Shown here: in pieces, positions 49,180 to 62,018 of the stretch | Numbering within the stretch: the first letter of the stretch is position 1 | How the letters are laid out: each line of letters opens with the position of its first letter | Source of the DNA: Bretschneidera sinensis | Taxonomy: Eukaryota; Streptophyta; Magnoliopsida; Brassicales; Akaniaceae | Direction: 5' to 3' | Assembly: GCA_023935145.1 (NCBI GenBank) | Contig: CM043699.1 | Span: 146,744,536 to 146,808,535, forward strand | Length of the DNA stretch: 64,000 nucleotides | Notes under the pieces: model-generated | What the model was told of the DNA's origin: nothing | The model's database searches: none | What the model saw: the letters and a program-made list of their open reading frames with translations, nothing else | Position numbers and translations under genes: made by a program

Positions 49180-50876
49180 TTGCTCTCTCATTCCGAGTCT
49201 GATAGTGAAACCTCGCCTAGATCAACCCATAGAGAAAACCCAAGTGAGAATCTAGAGGATTTTGTTAACATGGCTAATAACCATAATGAGAATGTTGCTA
49301 GGACACTTCAGGATTACCTCAACCCTACACGCATAACCACACCATCATGCATCATATTTCCAGCCAATACTCGCCCATTAGAGTTTAAAACAGGGATGAT
49401 ACATTTACTCCCTACATTTCATGACTTGACAATGAAAACCCATATGTGCACATTAGAGAGTTTGAGGAAGTAGTCGCGACTTTTCATAGTCAAAACGAAA
49501 TCGATGACATTGTGAGGCTTGAGTTCTTTCCTTTCGCTTTGAAGGATAGAGCTAAGAGTTGGCTATACTCACTTAGACCACGATCTATTGGGTCGTGGAC
49601 TGAGATGACTCGGATTTTTTTTAATAAATACTTTCCCCAACATAAGACCAATGCTTTAAAAAGGCAAATCTCCACCTTTGCACAAAAGGACAGCGAGACT
49701 TTGTATCAGTCTTGGGAGAGATTTAAAGAGTTATTGAGTATGTGCCCTTACCATGGGTATAAGAGTTGGCGCTTAGTGAGCTATTTTTATGAGGGACTTA
49801 CATATAGAGAGCGCCAATTTGTAGAGTTGATGTGTAAGGGTGAGTTTTTAGAGAAAGATCCTGATGAGGCCATAGAGTACCTCAATGAGCTTGCTGAAAA
49901 AGCTCACACTTGGATTGGACCTAGTGCTACTGAAAGCACAAATAGGTCACGACCTATAGGGCACCCAAATGGTGGTGGAATTTACCATATTAGGGAAGAG
50001 GATAACCTTAGAGCCAAGGTCGAGATGCTCACTAGAGAGTTTGATGCATTTAAAACTAAGGGCTCAAAGCAAACATATGTGGCTAATCATGCCGAGTCTT
50101 TAGAGCCGTGCTTTGTGTGTGGCGGGGTAGATCATCTCACCAAAGAGTGCCCCACATTTTTTGATATGAGAGGGGCATATGAGGAACAATGTAATGCCTT
50201 AGGCATGTACGAGATGCCTCCTGCACCTTTCTCTAACACTTATAACCCGGGGTGGCGAAATCACCCCAACTTCAGCTGAAAATCTGAAAACCAGCATGCA
50301 CAGCCCCCTCGATCATCCCCTGCACCTTATCACGCACCTTCAGCCTCTAGGAACTCTCTAGAAGACACCTTACAGGCTTTTATAGAGGCACAAGGAAGAA
50401 CAAACCAAAGGTTTGAGGCACTAATTACGCAGGTGATGGAAGAGGGTAAAGAAACTAGGAGCCAAGTGTCCAAGTTGATGAGCTACTTGAGTGTGACTGA
50501 GCAAGGTAAGTTCCCTTCTCAAGCTCAGTCCACACCCCATGGTCAACACCTAGCACAAAAGAATTTGGAGGAGGTGAATGCCATTGAGACACTTGGTGGT
50601 AAATCAGTACACATCCCAACAACGAAAAAATCAGAGGATGTGGCTGAAAGTCATCAAGTACAAGCATACATGATGGACTCGTTCATGGAAAAGGTCCAGT
50701 ACCTTAATCCATTAGAGTCCACCTTCACCCATGGCTTCACCAAAGCATATATCGAGCCAGCATTTGCTGATGTTACTGATGACATCCTTAAGGCCCCCCA
50801 AAAGCATAGAGGCACTGAATTTGGCATTGCAGCAGCGGCGGATGCATTCAACCTATGTTTTTCGAGGAGGGAATAA
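49180..50876 (+). pseudogene. Athila-like gag (copy 2), frameshift and stop
   Basis: Same protein as copy 1: LQDYLNPTRITTPSCIIF, REFEEVVATFHSQN, WLYSLRPRSIGSW and knuckle CFVCGGVDHLTKEC (about 50109). A one-base loss near 49430 shifts the frame, and TGG to TGA at 50277 stops it. The last ~75 residues after KSEDV differ entirely from copy 1 and include TDDILKAPQKHRGTEF, which I do not recognise. The N-terminus has an extra acidic leader compared with copy 1. Confidence 0.9.
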
Positions 50877-52587
50877 GAGCGTCTGGCTGAAGACGTAAAA
50901 CTTAGTGCTCGTGGGAGGCAGCCCACAACGTATCCTTTTATTTTTATTATTTTTCATATTTCTTTTCTTATTATTATCTTATTGTTTTCCAAGTTTTTAC
51001 TTTTGTATTTATTTTTCAGGGACAAATAAACGAAGCAGTTCAAATGGTGGAGCACAATTTTCAGCTTCTGTGCACCTTTGGCTACAAGGGGAGTTTCCTT
51101 TACTCTTTCTTTTACATTGAGGTCAATGCAATTTTTAAGTTGAGGGTGGAGGAAACACATCTTCTTTGTTTCCATATTCTTTATTTCTTTGTTTCCATAT
51201 TCTTTATATCCATACATTTTTTTCTTTTTCCATTGAACTGCTTGGTGTCTGTTTCCCTTTCTTTTTGTTTTAAAGCATGCTTTGTGGTTGTCTTGGATAT
51301 AATTCGCATGTCAATGATGTGAGCTTAATTGAGATAGTATATAGCATTTAGAAGTAGTTAAATCTTGCTTCGGTTTGAAATTAATTTAAGTATCAATCTT
51401 GATTTGGTTAGAGACTCTAGCTTGTGGTAAGATTGTATGATTAGTCGAAAGTATTTAGAAAAGTTTTATGTGTGATTATTTTGTGAATACTTTTGCAGTC
51501 TTGACAAGCTCTAGAACTTACTTGATAATCACTTGAGGCGAATTCTTAGAATGCACACTACTTATGATATGATATAGGCCATTTTTGAACCGTTTGAGCC
51601 TTTCAAACCTACCATTGCTATATTTATCACTAATCACCTATTTGAGCCTTTTTCTTGAAAAGAAAAATTGAGCTTTGTTTCTTTTAATAAACCATTTACT
51701 TACCTTTATGAGCCTAAAAATATTTTTATCCTTACCTTTCTTTTAAAAGAACTTTGTTATACATATGTTGTGAGAAGCACTTAAAATGAGTAAGGGTGAA
51801 AATATGAAAAAAAAATATCACTACCGCAACCCAAGTACATTAAAGAAGATAAGTTGGGGGTTGTGAAAAAAAAAATATGAAAAAGGAGGTGAATGGTCTT
51901 ATGCCAAAATACAAAAGAAAAGAAAAAAAAGAAGTGAAGTGAAGTGAAGTGAATTATGGCAAAGAAAGGAGAAAAGAAAAGAAAAGCGGTGATCTATTGA
52001 GAGATATGATCTTATAAAAATGGTTGAAAGAGTTGGGTGTTGAAATAAGGTTATTCAGTGCTTAAAGAGTTGTGTTCAAAACTAAGAGATTAAGTTCTCT
52101 TACTTGTTGAATCCTTCCCGTTCCATCTTAACCTTTACCTTAGCCTAACGTTACAAGCTTAGTAAAGACCTATTGATCCAATGTAGTGTGCTTTTTCTAC
52201 AATAGTGGAGAGTGATTTGAAAAGTGAGTCTATGGAGCTTGTTTTTGTGATTGATGTCACGCAATTTATTATATTTTTAGAGGCCAAGACTTGTATTCAT
52301 GAATCTTATGCATAAAATCATCTGGGTGTTTGGATTAATGGTTTGTGGTAAGATGGATGTTAAGAGTCAATAACGATTTTAGGATTGATGTTTGGATTAC
52401 TTTTGGACTTAGGTGAAATTTAATGATTCTATGTGCCGTATGCTATGTGAAATTTTTGGGACAAAAAGTGAATTACTCTTGGTTCAACGCTAGCATTGCT
52501 TTACTTTGTTTTTAACTCCTACCATAGAATTCATCTCTTATTTTCGCTTGAATTTCTAGGGACTAGCAATAAGTTAGTTGGGGGTTG
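50877..52587 (+). mobile_element. 3' non-coding part of Athila-like copy 2
   Basis: Between the gag stop and the right LTR there is no ORF with retroelement motifs. It starts with GGCTGAAGACGTAAAACTTA as in copy 1, has a short GAAGT microsatellite near 51930 and ends in the polypurine tract at about 52572-52587. Confidence 0.75.
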
Positions 52588-54051
52588 TGATGAGAGTCAT
52601 AAAATTCATCTTAACAGTACTTAATTGTTAGCATTTTAGGGTTGATCTAGGTTTTAATTGCATTTTTATACGTTAACAACTCTAAAGTATCATTCTTGGA
52701 TCATTGATCTATTTCGGTGCATTTTCAGGTACTTTAAGCTCAAAAGAGGAGGAAAAGTTATCATTGCTTGAAGTACAAAGACTCGACACATACTGGAGTG
52801 AAGGAATGCTTCCGAAAGGACAAGATGAATGGCTTAAAAGAGCAACAGCTACTGCCCGCATTGGAAAGGAGTTTCACTAAATTGCTAGAATTGCCCGTAC
52901 AGATCAATCATCTTTGAAAATTAAACTGTATTGATACAAGAAGAACTAGGAGATGAACCATATATGCTTAGAAAGATCTGGAAGTCTATTTTCTGGAGAA
53001 TTTTACGGTTCGTCAAAATGATTTTTCTAGAGAAAGTTATGTCAGTTTTAGTAGACAAAGGTCAGGCTATGCGGGCTGTACGGGATTTCAGCGTGATTTT
53101 GGGCTTAAATCCCACATCCCACATTGGTTGGAAAACACATTTCTATATCCCACATCCCACATCGGATTGGAAACACATTGCACTTGTGGTATTTCCCTAT
53201 AAAAGGCCTACTCCACTTCAGCTTTGAGGAATCAATCGGGGATGAATCCAGAGGGCCTTTAGGAGCAATCCAGAGGGCCTTTAGGAGGAACCCGAAGTTT
53301 AAAGTTTGAAGGTCGGGAGAGATGATCGTCGAGAGGTCGGAGGCAACTCGAGGACGCATGAGCCCCATGGCCGGCTAGTCTCCAAGCAAAGCGAAGGGAT
53401 GAATCCCTAGGTGTAGTTGTTCTTATTTTCCTTTATTTGATTCGGTTGTAGTTGGAATTATTTTCATTAAATATTGTTATGTTTTATTCTTAATTTAATT
53501 AGTAGATTTATTATAACTCCGGTGGTTGCATGCTTCTTTTCCATATAAGTTCAGTCAGGCTTTTCTTATGTGTACCTGTTTGAGTGTGATTGAGTTCGGT
53601 AGATCTCTTTTATAGATTTGTCCATTGCTGCAGTATCGTCGTTTAGATATATCGTCGTCTCTTGATAATTTATAAGTTAGGTCATATGTGTTTGAAAGTA
53701 AAGAATAATTCATAGCGATTACATTATGATTTATAAATGCGCTTTAATTGAATATTTTCCGATTGCCTGTTTGGGATGTGAAACCTGCAATCGAGATAAA
53801 AACAACTGAATCAAGTTAGAATTAGAGCAACGAACCTTGGGAGGATTCTCGGAACCTTTTTGTAATTTTTATTTTAAACTTATTTACAAAATTACCCTTT
53901 CCTCAAAACAACTCAGATTTTATCCTTTTAATCTTTAATCGTTTGCGTTGAGGTTTACACCTTCTGTTGTACTTAACTTGTTTCCCTGTGGAATCGACAC
54001 CCCAAAACTGTACTACAATAACCGCGTTATGTTTTGGGCATAATTAATATG

Positions 54052-56077
54052 CCGAAAGGTGCAAGGGTTACAGGTTTTATTGTCCAACTCATACTACTAG
54101 GATTGTGGAATCAAGAAACGCTAAGTTTGTAGAGAATGATATGATCAGTAGGAGGGATCAGTTCAGGAACTTAGTTCCTGCACATGATCATACAAAACCT
54201 GCACATGATCATACAGAATCTAAACCTTCATCAAATGATAGATTGGTTATGGTTCATAGCACGCCTCAAGTACAAGCTCGTGTTGACCAATCAATCATTG
54301 ATGTTCCACAAGCTGTTGACAATATTCTAATAGATCAAGCAGTTCAGGAAATACCACAAGCTCCTGAATAACCAGTTGAACCACAAGCTCCCCTGGGAGA
54401 CATTGGTACAACATTAAGAAAATCTACTAGAAACAGGAGATCAACAATTCCTAGTGATTATATTGTGTATCTACAAGAATCTAACTATAATTTTGGAGCC
54501 GAAAATGATCCTGAAACCTTTTCACAGGCCATGAGTTGCAAAGGGTCAACCTTGTGGCACGATGCCATGAAGGAAGAGATGAATTCCATGAAAAGCAACG
54601 GATTTTGGGATCTTGTAGAGTTGCCTAATGGGGCGAAGGCTATTTGTTGCAAATGGGTCTTTAAGACCAAGAAAGATTCATTAGGCAACATTGAGAGATA
54701 CAATGCGAGACCTGTTGCTAAGGAATTTTCTCAAAATAAGGAATCAATTACACGGAGACTTTCTCTCCTGTATCTAAGAAAGATTCTCTTCGTATTATTT
54801 TGGCATTAGTTGCTCATTTTGACCTTGAGCTGCAACAAATGGATGTAAAAACCGCATTTCTTCATGGAGATCTGGAGGAGGAGGTTTATATGAAACAACC
54901 TGAAGGTTTCTCCTCTAATGATGGTGAGCATTTGGTTTGCAAGCTTAAAAAATCCATATACGGTTTAAAACAAGCCTCCCGTCAATGGTATTTTAAATTC
55001 CATGAAGTAATTTCTTCATTCAGTTTTGTTGAAAACCCCATGGATCAATGTATATACCAGAAGGTCAGTGGGAGTAAAATTTGTTTTCTTGTTTTATGTG
55101 TGGACGATATTTTACTTGCAACCAATGATAAGGGTTTGCTGCATGAGGTGAAACAATTTCTCTCTAAAAATTTTGATATGAAAGATATAGGTGAGGTATA
55201 TTATGTCATTGGCATTAACATCCATAGAGATAGACCTCGATGTGTTTTAGGTCTATCACAAGAAACCTATATTAACAAAGTTTTAGAGAGATTTCGGATG
55301 ATAGATTGTTCACCAAGTGTAGCTCCCATTGTAAAGAGTGATAGGTTTAATTTGAACCAATGCCCAAAGAATGATTTTGAGAGGGAATCCATGAAGAACA
55401 TTCCATATGCTTCTGCAGTCGGAAGCCTTATGTATGCTCAGGTCTGCACTAGACCTAACATTGCATTTGCTGTAGGGATGCTAGGGTGATATCAGAGTAA
55501 CCTAGGTATAGACCACTGGAGAGTTGCAAAGAAAGTAATGAGGTATCTTCAAGGAACTAAAGACTATAAGCTTATATATAGACAGACAAACAATCTGGAT
55601 ATGATTGGCTACTTTGATTCAGACTTTGCTGGCAGTGTTGATTCACGTAAATCAACATCATGGTACATTTTTCTGATGGCCGGTGGAGCTGTTTCTTAAA
55701 GAAGTGTCAAGCAGACATTGACTGCTACTTCTACTATGGAAGCCGAGTTCGTCTCCTGTTTTGAGGCCACTTCACATGGTGTATGGCTTAGGAGTTTCAT
55801 TTCTGGGATTAGAGTCATGGATTCTATATCTAGACCATTGAGAATTTTCTGCGATAATTCAGCTGCTGTCTTTATGGCTAAGAACAATAAAAGTGAAAGT
55901 CGAAGTAAACAAATCAACATTAAGTATTTAGCCATAAGAGAACGTGTAAAAGAAAAGAAAGTGGTCATTGAACACATTAGCACTGAATTGATGATCGCTG
56001 ATCCTTTGACTAAGGGCATGCCACCTCTGAAATTTAAGGATCATGTAGAGAAAATGGGACTTGGTTCCACTTTGTAA
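54052..56077 (+). pseudogene. Ty1/copia RT and RNase H
   Basis: Continues the integrase end (YAERCKGYRFYCP), then a linker, WHDAMKEEMNSMKSNGFWDLVELP and CKWVFKTKK of RT. A frameshift lies near 54745. RT resumes with QQMDVKTAFLHGDLEEEVYM, SIYGLKQASRQW and the catalytic CVDDILLA. RNase H follows (YFDSDFAGSVDSRKSTSW, CDNSAAVFMAKN, ADPLTKGMPP). In-frame stops occur at about 54369, 55487 and 55697. Confidence 0.94.
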
Positions 56078-56728
56078 GTGTATACATATAGTTTATTAAT
56101 GAAACTCTTACATATTTTGATGTTTTCTCATATTCATGTGCACCTTAATTTCTTTGAGAAAATTCATTTGCATAGGACCAAGAATAAACATAAGGTTTAT
56201 TCATTAAAAAATATTGCCACATGAAGAATAATACTTGAGGAACTAAATGCATCGTAATACATGGAAGATAATACTCACTCTTAGAGGACTTATCGCCATG
56301 ATTCATGTATTTACTTCTTAAAATATAACCAATGGGATTAAGTTAGGTTAAACGTATGGACTTAGTGGGAGAATGTAACCAATCCATTTATGGTCCATGT
56401 TCAACCTTTGGCTGCCTCAACCTTTTGGCTACCCATTGATTGTGGTAACAAATGTATGGAATACAAATGAATGTTCTTGATAGGAGAACAAGTATAAATA
56501 CAGGTTTGGTTCCTACACTCGGGACTACTCATTTTTTGTCTTTCATACACCATCAAATTGGAGAGTTCTAAGAGTCTAGAAGAACTAATACTGAGAGAAT
56601 AGCAAATTGTGTAAGTGAAAAGCTTCAATGGCTGGAGGTATGTTTACGGTCCTTTTAATTTCGCATTTGATCTATATGCTATTTAAATTGCTTAGCATGT
56701 TTAGATTATATTTAAGTTTTATAATTTC

Positions 56729-57130
56729 TTCTTGTATGAGAATTTAAATTTTGGTACATTAAACTCATATCGACTTTTAAAAGCTGATTAGTCGTTTCTT
56801 TGATGAAATGACCAGGTTTGGAGAAGTTTTAGACATATTTTTTGCTAGTTGGAGTGTCTCATTTGTATAGGTGTACGACATTCCTCTCCTCAGGCTATAT
56901 TTTTGTTATAAATAAAACAATGGTTGTTTTATATAAATGAAATTATATAAATTTACCTTGTTATGTTTTTGAAAGATTTTATAGTTTGAGACTTGGTCTG
57001 TGATAAATCATTTTTCAGGTGCATAACATTCTTATATTCCTAGATGTGTGCATGACATTCAACTTAGCTTTCAATACTTAAAGTTGAGGATATCATTTCG
57101 GGTAGAAATCACCTAGAATGGGTCTTGACA
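56729..57130 (+). mobile_element. gypsy-type LTR 3' end, copy B, and PBS at 57136-57147
   Basis: Continuation of the LTR interrupted by the copia insertion; ends GGGTCTTGACA and is followed by TGGTATCAGAGC, a perfect tRNA-Met PBS. From 56770 on it matches copy A. Confidence 0.65.
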
Positions 57131-60100
57131 ATTTTTGGTATCAGAGCTTTTGGTTTTAAGATTTTGTAGACTTTGTTTTGACTGAAAGACTTTTGAGAAA
57201 ACTTTTGAAGAAGTATTTTGAGTAAAGGTTTTGAAATCATGTTTCAGGATGAATGTTTAGGGAAATTGTTTGAAAGTTACATGAAATTTTTTTTATGCCA
57301 TGAAGGGTTCTTGAGGATGCTAGTTAAAGTTGTGGTCTTAATAATAGTAATCGATATTGTAGAGATGTTTGGAGGTTGATTTCAGTATAAGTAATGCATT
57401 CTCAAACTTTTACCTTATTGTATTTTTGGCAATTATGACAAAATTTTATACTTCATGTGACTTGTGTTGGTTCCTTCCTTGTCATACTCTATGTGATATT
57501 TGAAGTCTTATGATTTGTGTTGCATGAGATATTGACTCCTGAATGGAGTATGAGTTCATCATTTTAAAGAAGTTGGCAACTGAGTTTAAGGAATAAGTTA
57601 TTGTTTTATTTTATTTTCATCCTTAAATTCATTGTGAGCGAGATGAGGCATATTAGAAATGAGAAATGAAAGTTGCAATACTCAGTTTGAGTGTAGTTAA
57701 ATCTTTTAGCCCTATTGGTTGTTGTTATTAAGACGGAAGAAATTATTAAGATTTTGTGAATGGGAGACTGTAAATGATGCATAGTGATGTTAAATTTTAA
57801 CTAGTAAATGACCAAAATGCTTGAGATTATTCAATAATTAGATTGATTTAAGAAGTTAAAAATAAACTTAACTATAAGGTGATAAAGACTATGTTGTTAG
57901 CCTGTTATTGCTTTCTGGTCTATTACCTTGGAAAAATATGGTTATGTATTTAACTTAGAGAGTGGTTATGAATAATAATAAGGTTTTAGAGATTGAGAAA
58001 TTTGATTGATAAAAGATATAGTTATTATAAATATTTGATGTTATTGCCATAAGGATTTATGAACAGTTCTTATGTATGGAGAAAAGTATCAACTATCATA
58101 GCATGATCAATTTAAATGTTATATCTTATCATCATGTGATTTGGGAGATCAATATACTAGTATTGATATTACAAACTTAATAGAAGGGATGAATACCACT
58201 GACAAAGGAATTGTTAAATATTTTGAAAGTGATGTAGATATATGCAAATATTTGGTAATAAGACTTTAAAAGAGAGATATGGGGTGATTTTTAGATTTTG
58301 GGCCACTTAATAAATAAGATTCTGTGAGTTAAATCTGTTAATGACAAATCTATGATTTAATGGTGGCATTATTGTATTATGGAATGACATAACAATTATT
58401 TTGATAAGCATGTGGGTAAAATGAATTTTTTTAATTTTGAGTTATTAGAAAAATCTAAGTGTTACGATCAATATATGATTTTCAGTGATTTTAATGATGG
58501 AAAAAGTTGGATTGAGAGGAGTTTTATCTATAATTTTATTGTTTTGGTGAATAAATAAATAATTGTACTTTAGAAAGAAAAAATATTTATAGATATTCGG
58601 TGAATATTGTTATAATATTCAAGGTAAGGTATCATTGTGGTAAAGGATGATAGATATCATAACAAAACTGGAATTGAGATATTATAATTTCATAGTTTTG
58701 GTATTCACAAATTTTTCAATTCAAGTGGCTTGATTATTTTTTGTGTTGGTGGTAACTTATCAGAAATTAGGATCGTAATGTGCTTCGGTTTAACTAGAAT
58801 CATATATTTCTTTGCATGTCATGGAAAATTATTTGAATATGTACTTTGAAGTTAATAAATTAATGGCAATTTACAATTTGTAAGACCAAATATTTGTTCG
58901 GTTCAAGGCATTGAATTTGGTAAAAATGAAGTATTAATGTAAAACTTTGAGTGTTCGGAAGTTATTAGAAGAAGAAGTGATCGGTGGTACAAATTTGAGA
59001 TGAGAAATTTTGATATTTAACATGTATTAAGTAACTGAAAACATTCTTAATTAAAGATTGTGTTATGGTCAAAGGTTGAGAATGTGAAGCAATAGGTATT
59101 TTTTAAGGATTTTATTGAATTTTGGAAGTTTTTGAAGTAGAACTTGAAAAGATAATTTATGTTTGAACTAATGGTTGAGTTGAGAAACTTTTAGAACTAA
59201 TTAGTAATATCTTTGAGGACATGATAATCTTATTGCCAATAACACTTTGGTATGATATCATAAAAGAATTTCATTGTGGTTTATATTCTTTGAAACTTAG
59301 GAATGCATCATAGGATATTTGATTTGAATTTATCTTGTTGGCAATAGATGATTCTTGAAGATAAGTAAATTAGTAGAGTTTAAAAGTTATACTAAATAAG
59401 TGATATGAGAAGAGAAAAATTATAAAGGATTTAAATTTTTATGTATTTGGGAAATATATTGATCAAAATCTGTTATAAAGATTATGTGATTAAATTGAGG
59501 ATGTAAACAGTTAAAATAATTAATTTTTGAAAGGATTGAATGTAAATGGCATCAATGATTTGAATTATAAGGAGTTAAACTAGTTATTTTGAAATTAACA
59601 AGATTTGATGATTTTATATGGGATTTTTAATTATAAGCATATATATCATTCAAAAGAGTATAAGAGAGAGATGGTAAACTACTTAGAAGATAAAGTTTGA
59701 GGTTAGATGAGATTGATGTAGAATTGATGAAGGATGATAAACAATTTTTTTAAGAGTGATTACGTTGGAGTATGAAATGTGGCAAAAGTTGACTTTTCGA
59801 AGAGAATATCAAATTTGAAAGTTTTATAGTTGAAAGAGTTGGATACTTAGAAGATAAAGTTGAATTAACTCTTTTAAATTCTTGGGATTAATTAACTATG
59901 ATGAAAAACTAGTGATGATAAGTGTGATGATTATTCAAATGAATGTTTCTCGGGAAGATTAAATGACCTTCAAGTTTTCTTAATGTTGTGGATACCATGA
60001 ATGAAAATCAATTAATAATAGATAAGTAGACGGTTGGAGTTTCAAATAGTATGCCAATATATTCTTGCAGCTTAGAGAATGAGTGTTGTTTTAAATGAAT

Positions 60101-60567
60101 AATGCGTACAAAAGTCTTTTATGTTACTTAGAATACAAAAATTGCCGTGGATAAAACCCATTTGATAAAATTGTTATGGGTTACTCAATTCGAGTTGATT
60201 TATATTCTTGATGACTTTTATGAAAAGCATATTTTACGTAAAATCAACATTTCTCAAAAATAACATAATAGCTTTAGACCTTACTTGACGGTGATGATCT
60301 ACTATCAACTAGGCTTTTCTATGGCTTAGACAATTTATAATCATTTGAGCAAACAATTTAACTTTTGAAAGTTAAAGACGGCATTGTCATAAATAGCAAA
60401 TTAATGAGGTATCAAAATACAAAGCTAGTGAATAGGGATTGATTTTCTCCCTTGTGTTCTTTTTCTTTACGGCGCCGTAATTGCATTTAACTTGATTTTT
60501 CATTTTATAAGCATATACGATACAAATGGAATTTCAAACACATGAACACCAGAAAACTAGACAATTA

Positions 60568-62018
60568 CTAAGTAGACTTAGGCGCAGTGGCATTTACAGA
60601 GGCAAGGTCAGTCTCCTTGGCAGTTCCTTCTACTTTATTGTCATCCTTGACGGCCAAGAAAACAAGAAGTACTAACAACGGATAACTTACTGTGGTGGGC
60701 GACCAATTGACGTTCAATTGGGACATTAACAGAACTTTGCGCGTATCAACTTGCCAAGCAACGACGGCTCCTGCACTTTGCACTCCTTTATAAAATCCAC
60801 TGTACCTGCAATTTGTAAGATATGCAAATTAATAAATGTATTGAAATCTATGTATTGAAAAGTCCTCGATTAATTACCTGCTGAGGGTCTCAGAATCATC
60901 GGCCAAGGCCCCAATTACCCAGTAAATCGTGCTCTGGAACATGGCATCAAGCAAGCCATAGTTAAAGTACAAAAAGAAAGGTCCAGCGAAATCAGTACCA
61001 GATTCCTTGAAATCAAGCTTCTCCTCCGGAGTCGGTAGATCATGGAATGAATAAGTAAGCTGATTTGCAAGTCCACCAGCCCAAATTGCAGTGCCAAGCA
61101 GTGCAACAGCCCCGATCCCCACGAACCCCCTGGTCCTCCTACTCCCAAAACTGAAATCCAAAACGTAACCGATCCCAACGGAACCTAACATCTGAGCTCG
61201 CCAATAGAAGACATTGTTAAACCTTCTTGTTTTGAGATTAAAAAGAACGCTATTAACATTGTTGAACTGGTAGCTGTAGAAGAAATTGCTAGCCCAGGCA
61301 GCAGGGGAAATGAGGAGCATCTTCCAATTCAGGAAGAGCTTGAGAATCTCGACAGCCTCCGTGGATACATGAGGGTACTTGATGTTGGTACAACGAGTTC
61401 CGTCATCACGAACGACACGGCTGGGCGGAAGAATTGCAAGGGAAAGGAGAACCTCTACGGACATGAAGCACATGAATCCGATGTAAGTGGCATCATTGAC
61501 GGAAACGGCATCTCTTCGATGGTAATTGAGGATGAAAGGGATGAGACCACCAACGACGCCTCCCATGTTGAAGATACTCCAGAAGAGGGATATGTAGGTT
61601 CCCTTGCGATTCAGAGGAGGGTAAGAGGTCATAATGGCCCTCTCCCCAACTCAGGAGAGTACTGGCTGTAATCGGGAAGTTCTGTTGTTGGTGGTGATTG
61701 TGATAGAGGAAGGAGGCAGCATAGAGTAAGTAGGTGGAGCAACCGGCGGCTAAGGTGAGACGGGGACCGAGAACGTTGTAGATTCCACCACCAAGAACGC
61801 CGAAGATGGAGAAAGTGGTGTAGAGGGCTGTGTTGGCGTTATTGGCGGTGGTGGGGTCCACCTCCCCCCATCCCTTTGAGAGCATTGAACATGCCAGGGC
61901 AACAAAAGCAAACCAGACCCATCAAGCTCACTTGGACCAAATGAGAGTTGCATTTAAAGAATCCTTTGCTAGGCAATTCACTCCCTTTACCTGTTTCTTG
62001 ATCTCCTCCCATTGTCAC
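60568..62018 (-). pseudogene. UNC93-like gene, copy B, disrupted
   Basis: Same two-exon structure as copy A (exon 2 ends at 60568; the exon 1 donor is conserved). The first ATG is now GTG (62016-62018), leaving an ATG six bases further on. An 8-base loss within GGTGGACAGGTGGACC near 61862 shifts the frame after FNALKGMGGGG. A second loss of about 23 bases near 61650 removes the GVGAGLLWAG region and shifts it again. The total of 31 bases does not restore frame. From MTSYPPLNRKG (61632) to the end the frame is open but carries many replacements. It cannot encode the full membrane protein. Confidence 0.9.

Larger units (their letters stand above)
47536..54046 (+). mobile_element. Athila-like gag-only LTR retrotransposon (copy 2), nested in copia
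   Basis: LTRs 47536-48994 and 52588-54046, each 1459 bp and nearly identical; starts CGATGAGAG / TGATGAGAG, ends TAATCA / TAATTA. TSD ATATG at 47531-47535 and 54047-54051 lies within the copia GYFVGYA codons. PBS TGGCACCGTTGCTGGGGA follows the left LTR; TTGGGGGTTG precedes the right. The 3.6-kb interior has gag but no pol. Near-identical LTRs indicate a recent insertion. Confidence 0.95.
44108..56723 (+). mobile_element. Ty1/copia retrotransposon, complete outline, interrupted
   Basis: 5' LTR 44108-44492 and 3' LTR 56374-56723, both TGTAACCAATCC to TTTTACA/TTTTATA, with an ATTTC target-site duplication at 44103-44107 and 56724-56728. PBS TTTGGTATCAGAGC follows the 5' LTR; CTTAGTGGGAGAA is the polypurine tract. 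Without the nested element it is about 6.1 kb. Domain order gag, PR, INT, RT, RNase H defines Ty1/copia. The 5' LTR has an extra 35-base duplication (TTGGCTGCC unit) that the 3' LTR lacks. Confidence 0.95.
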
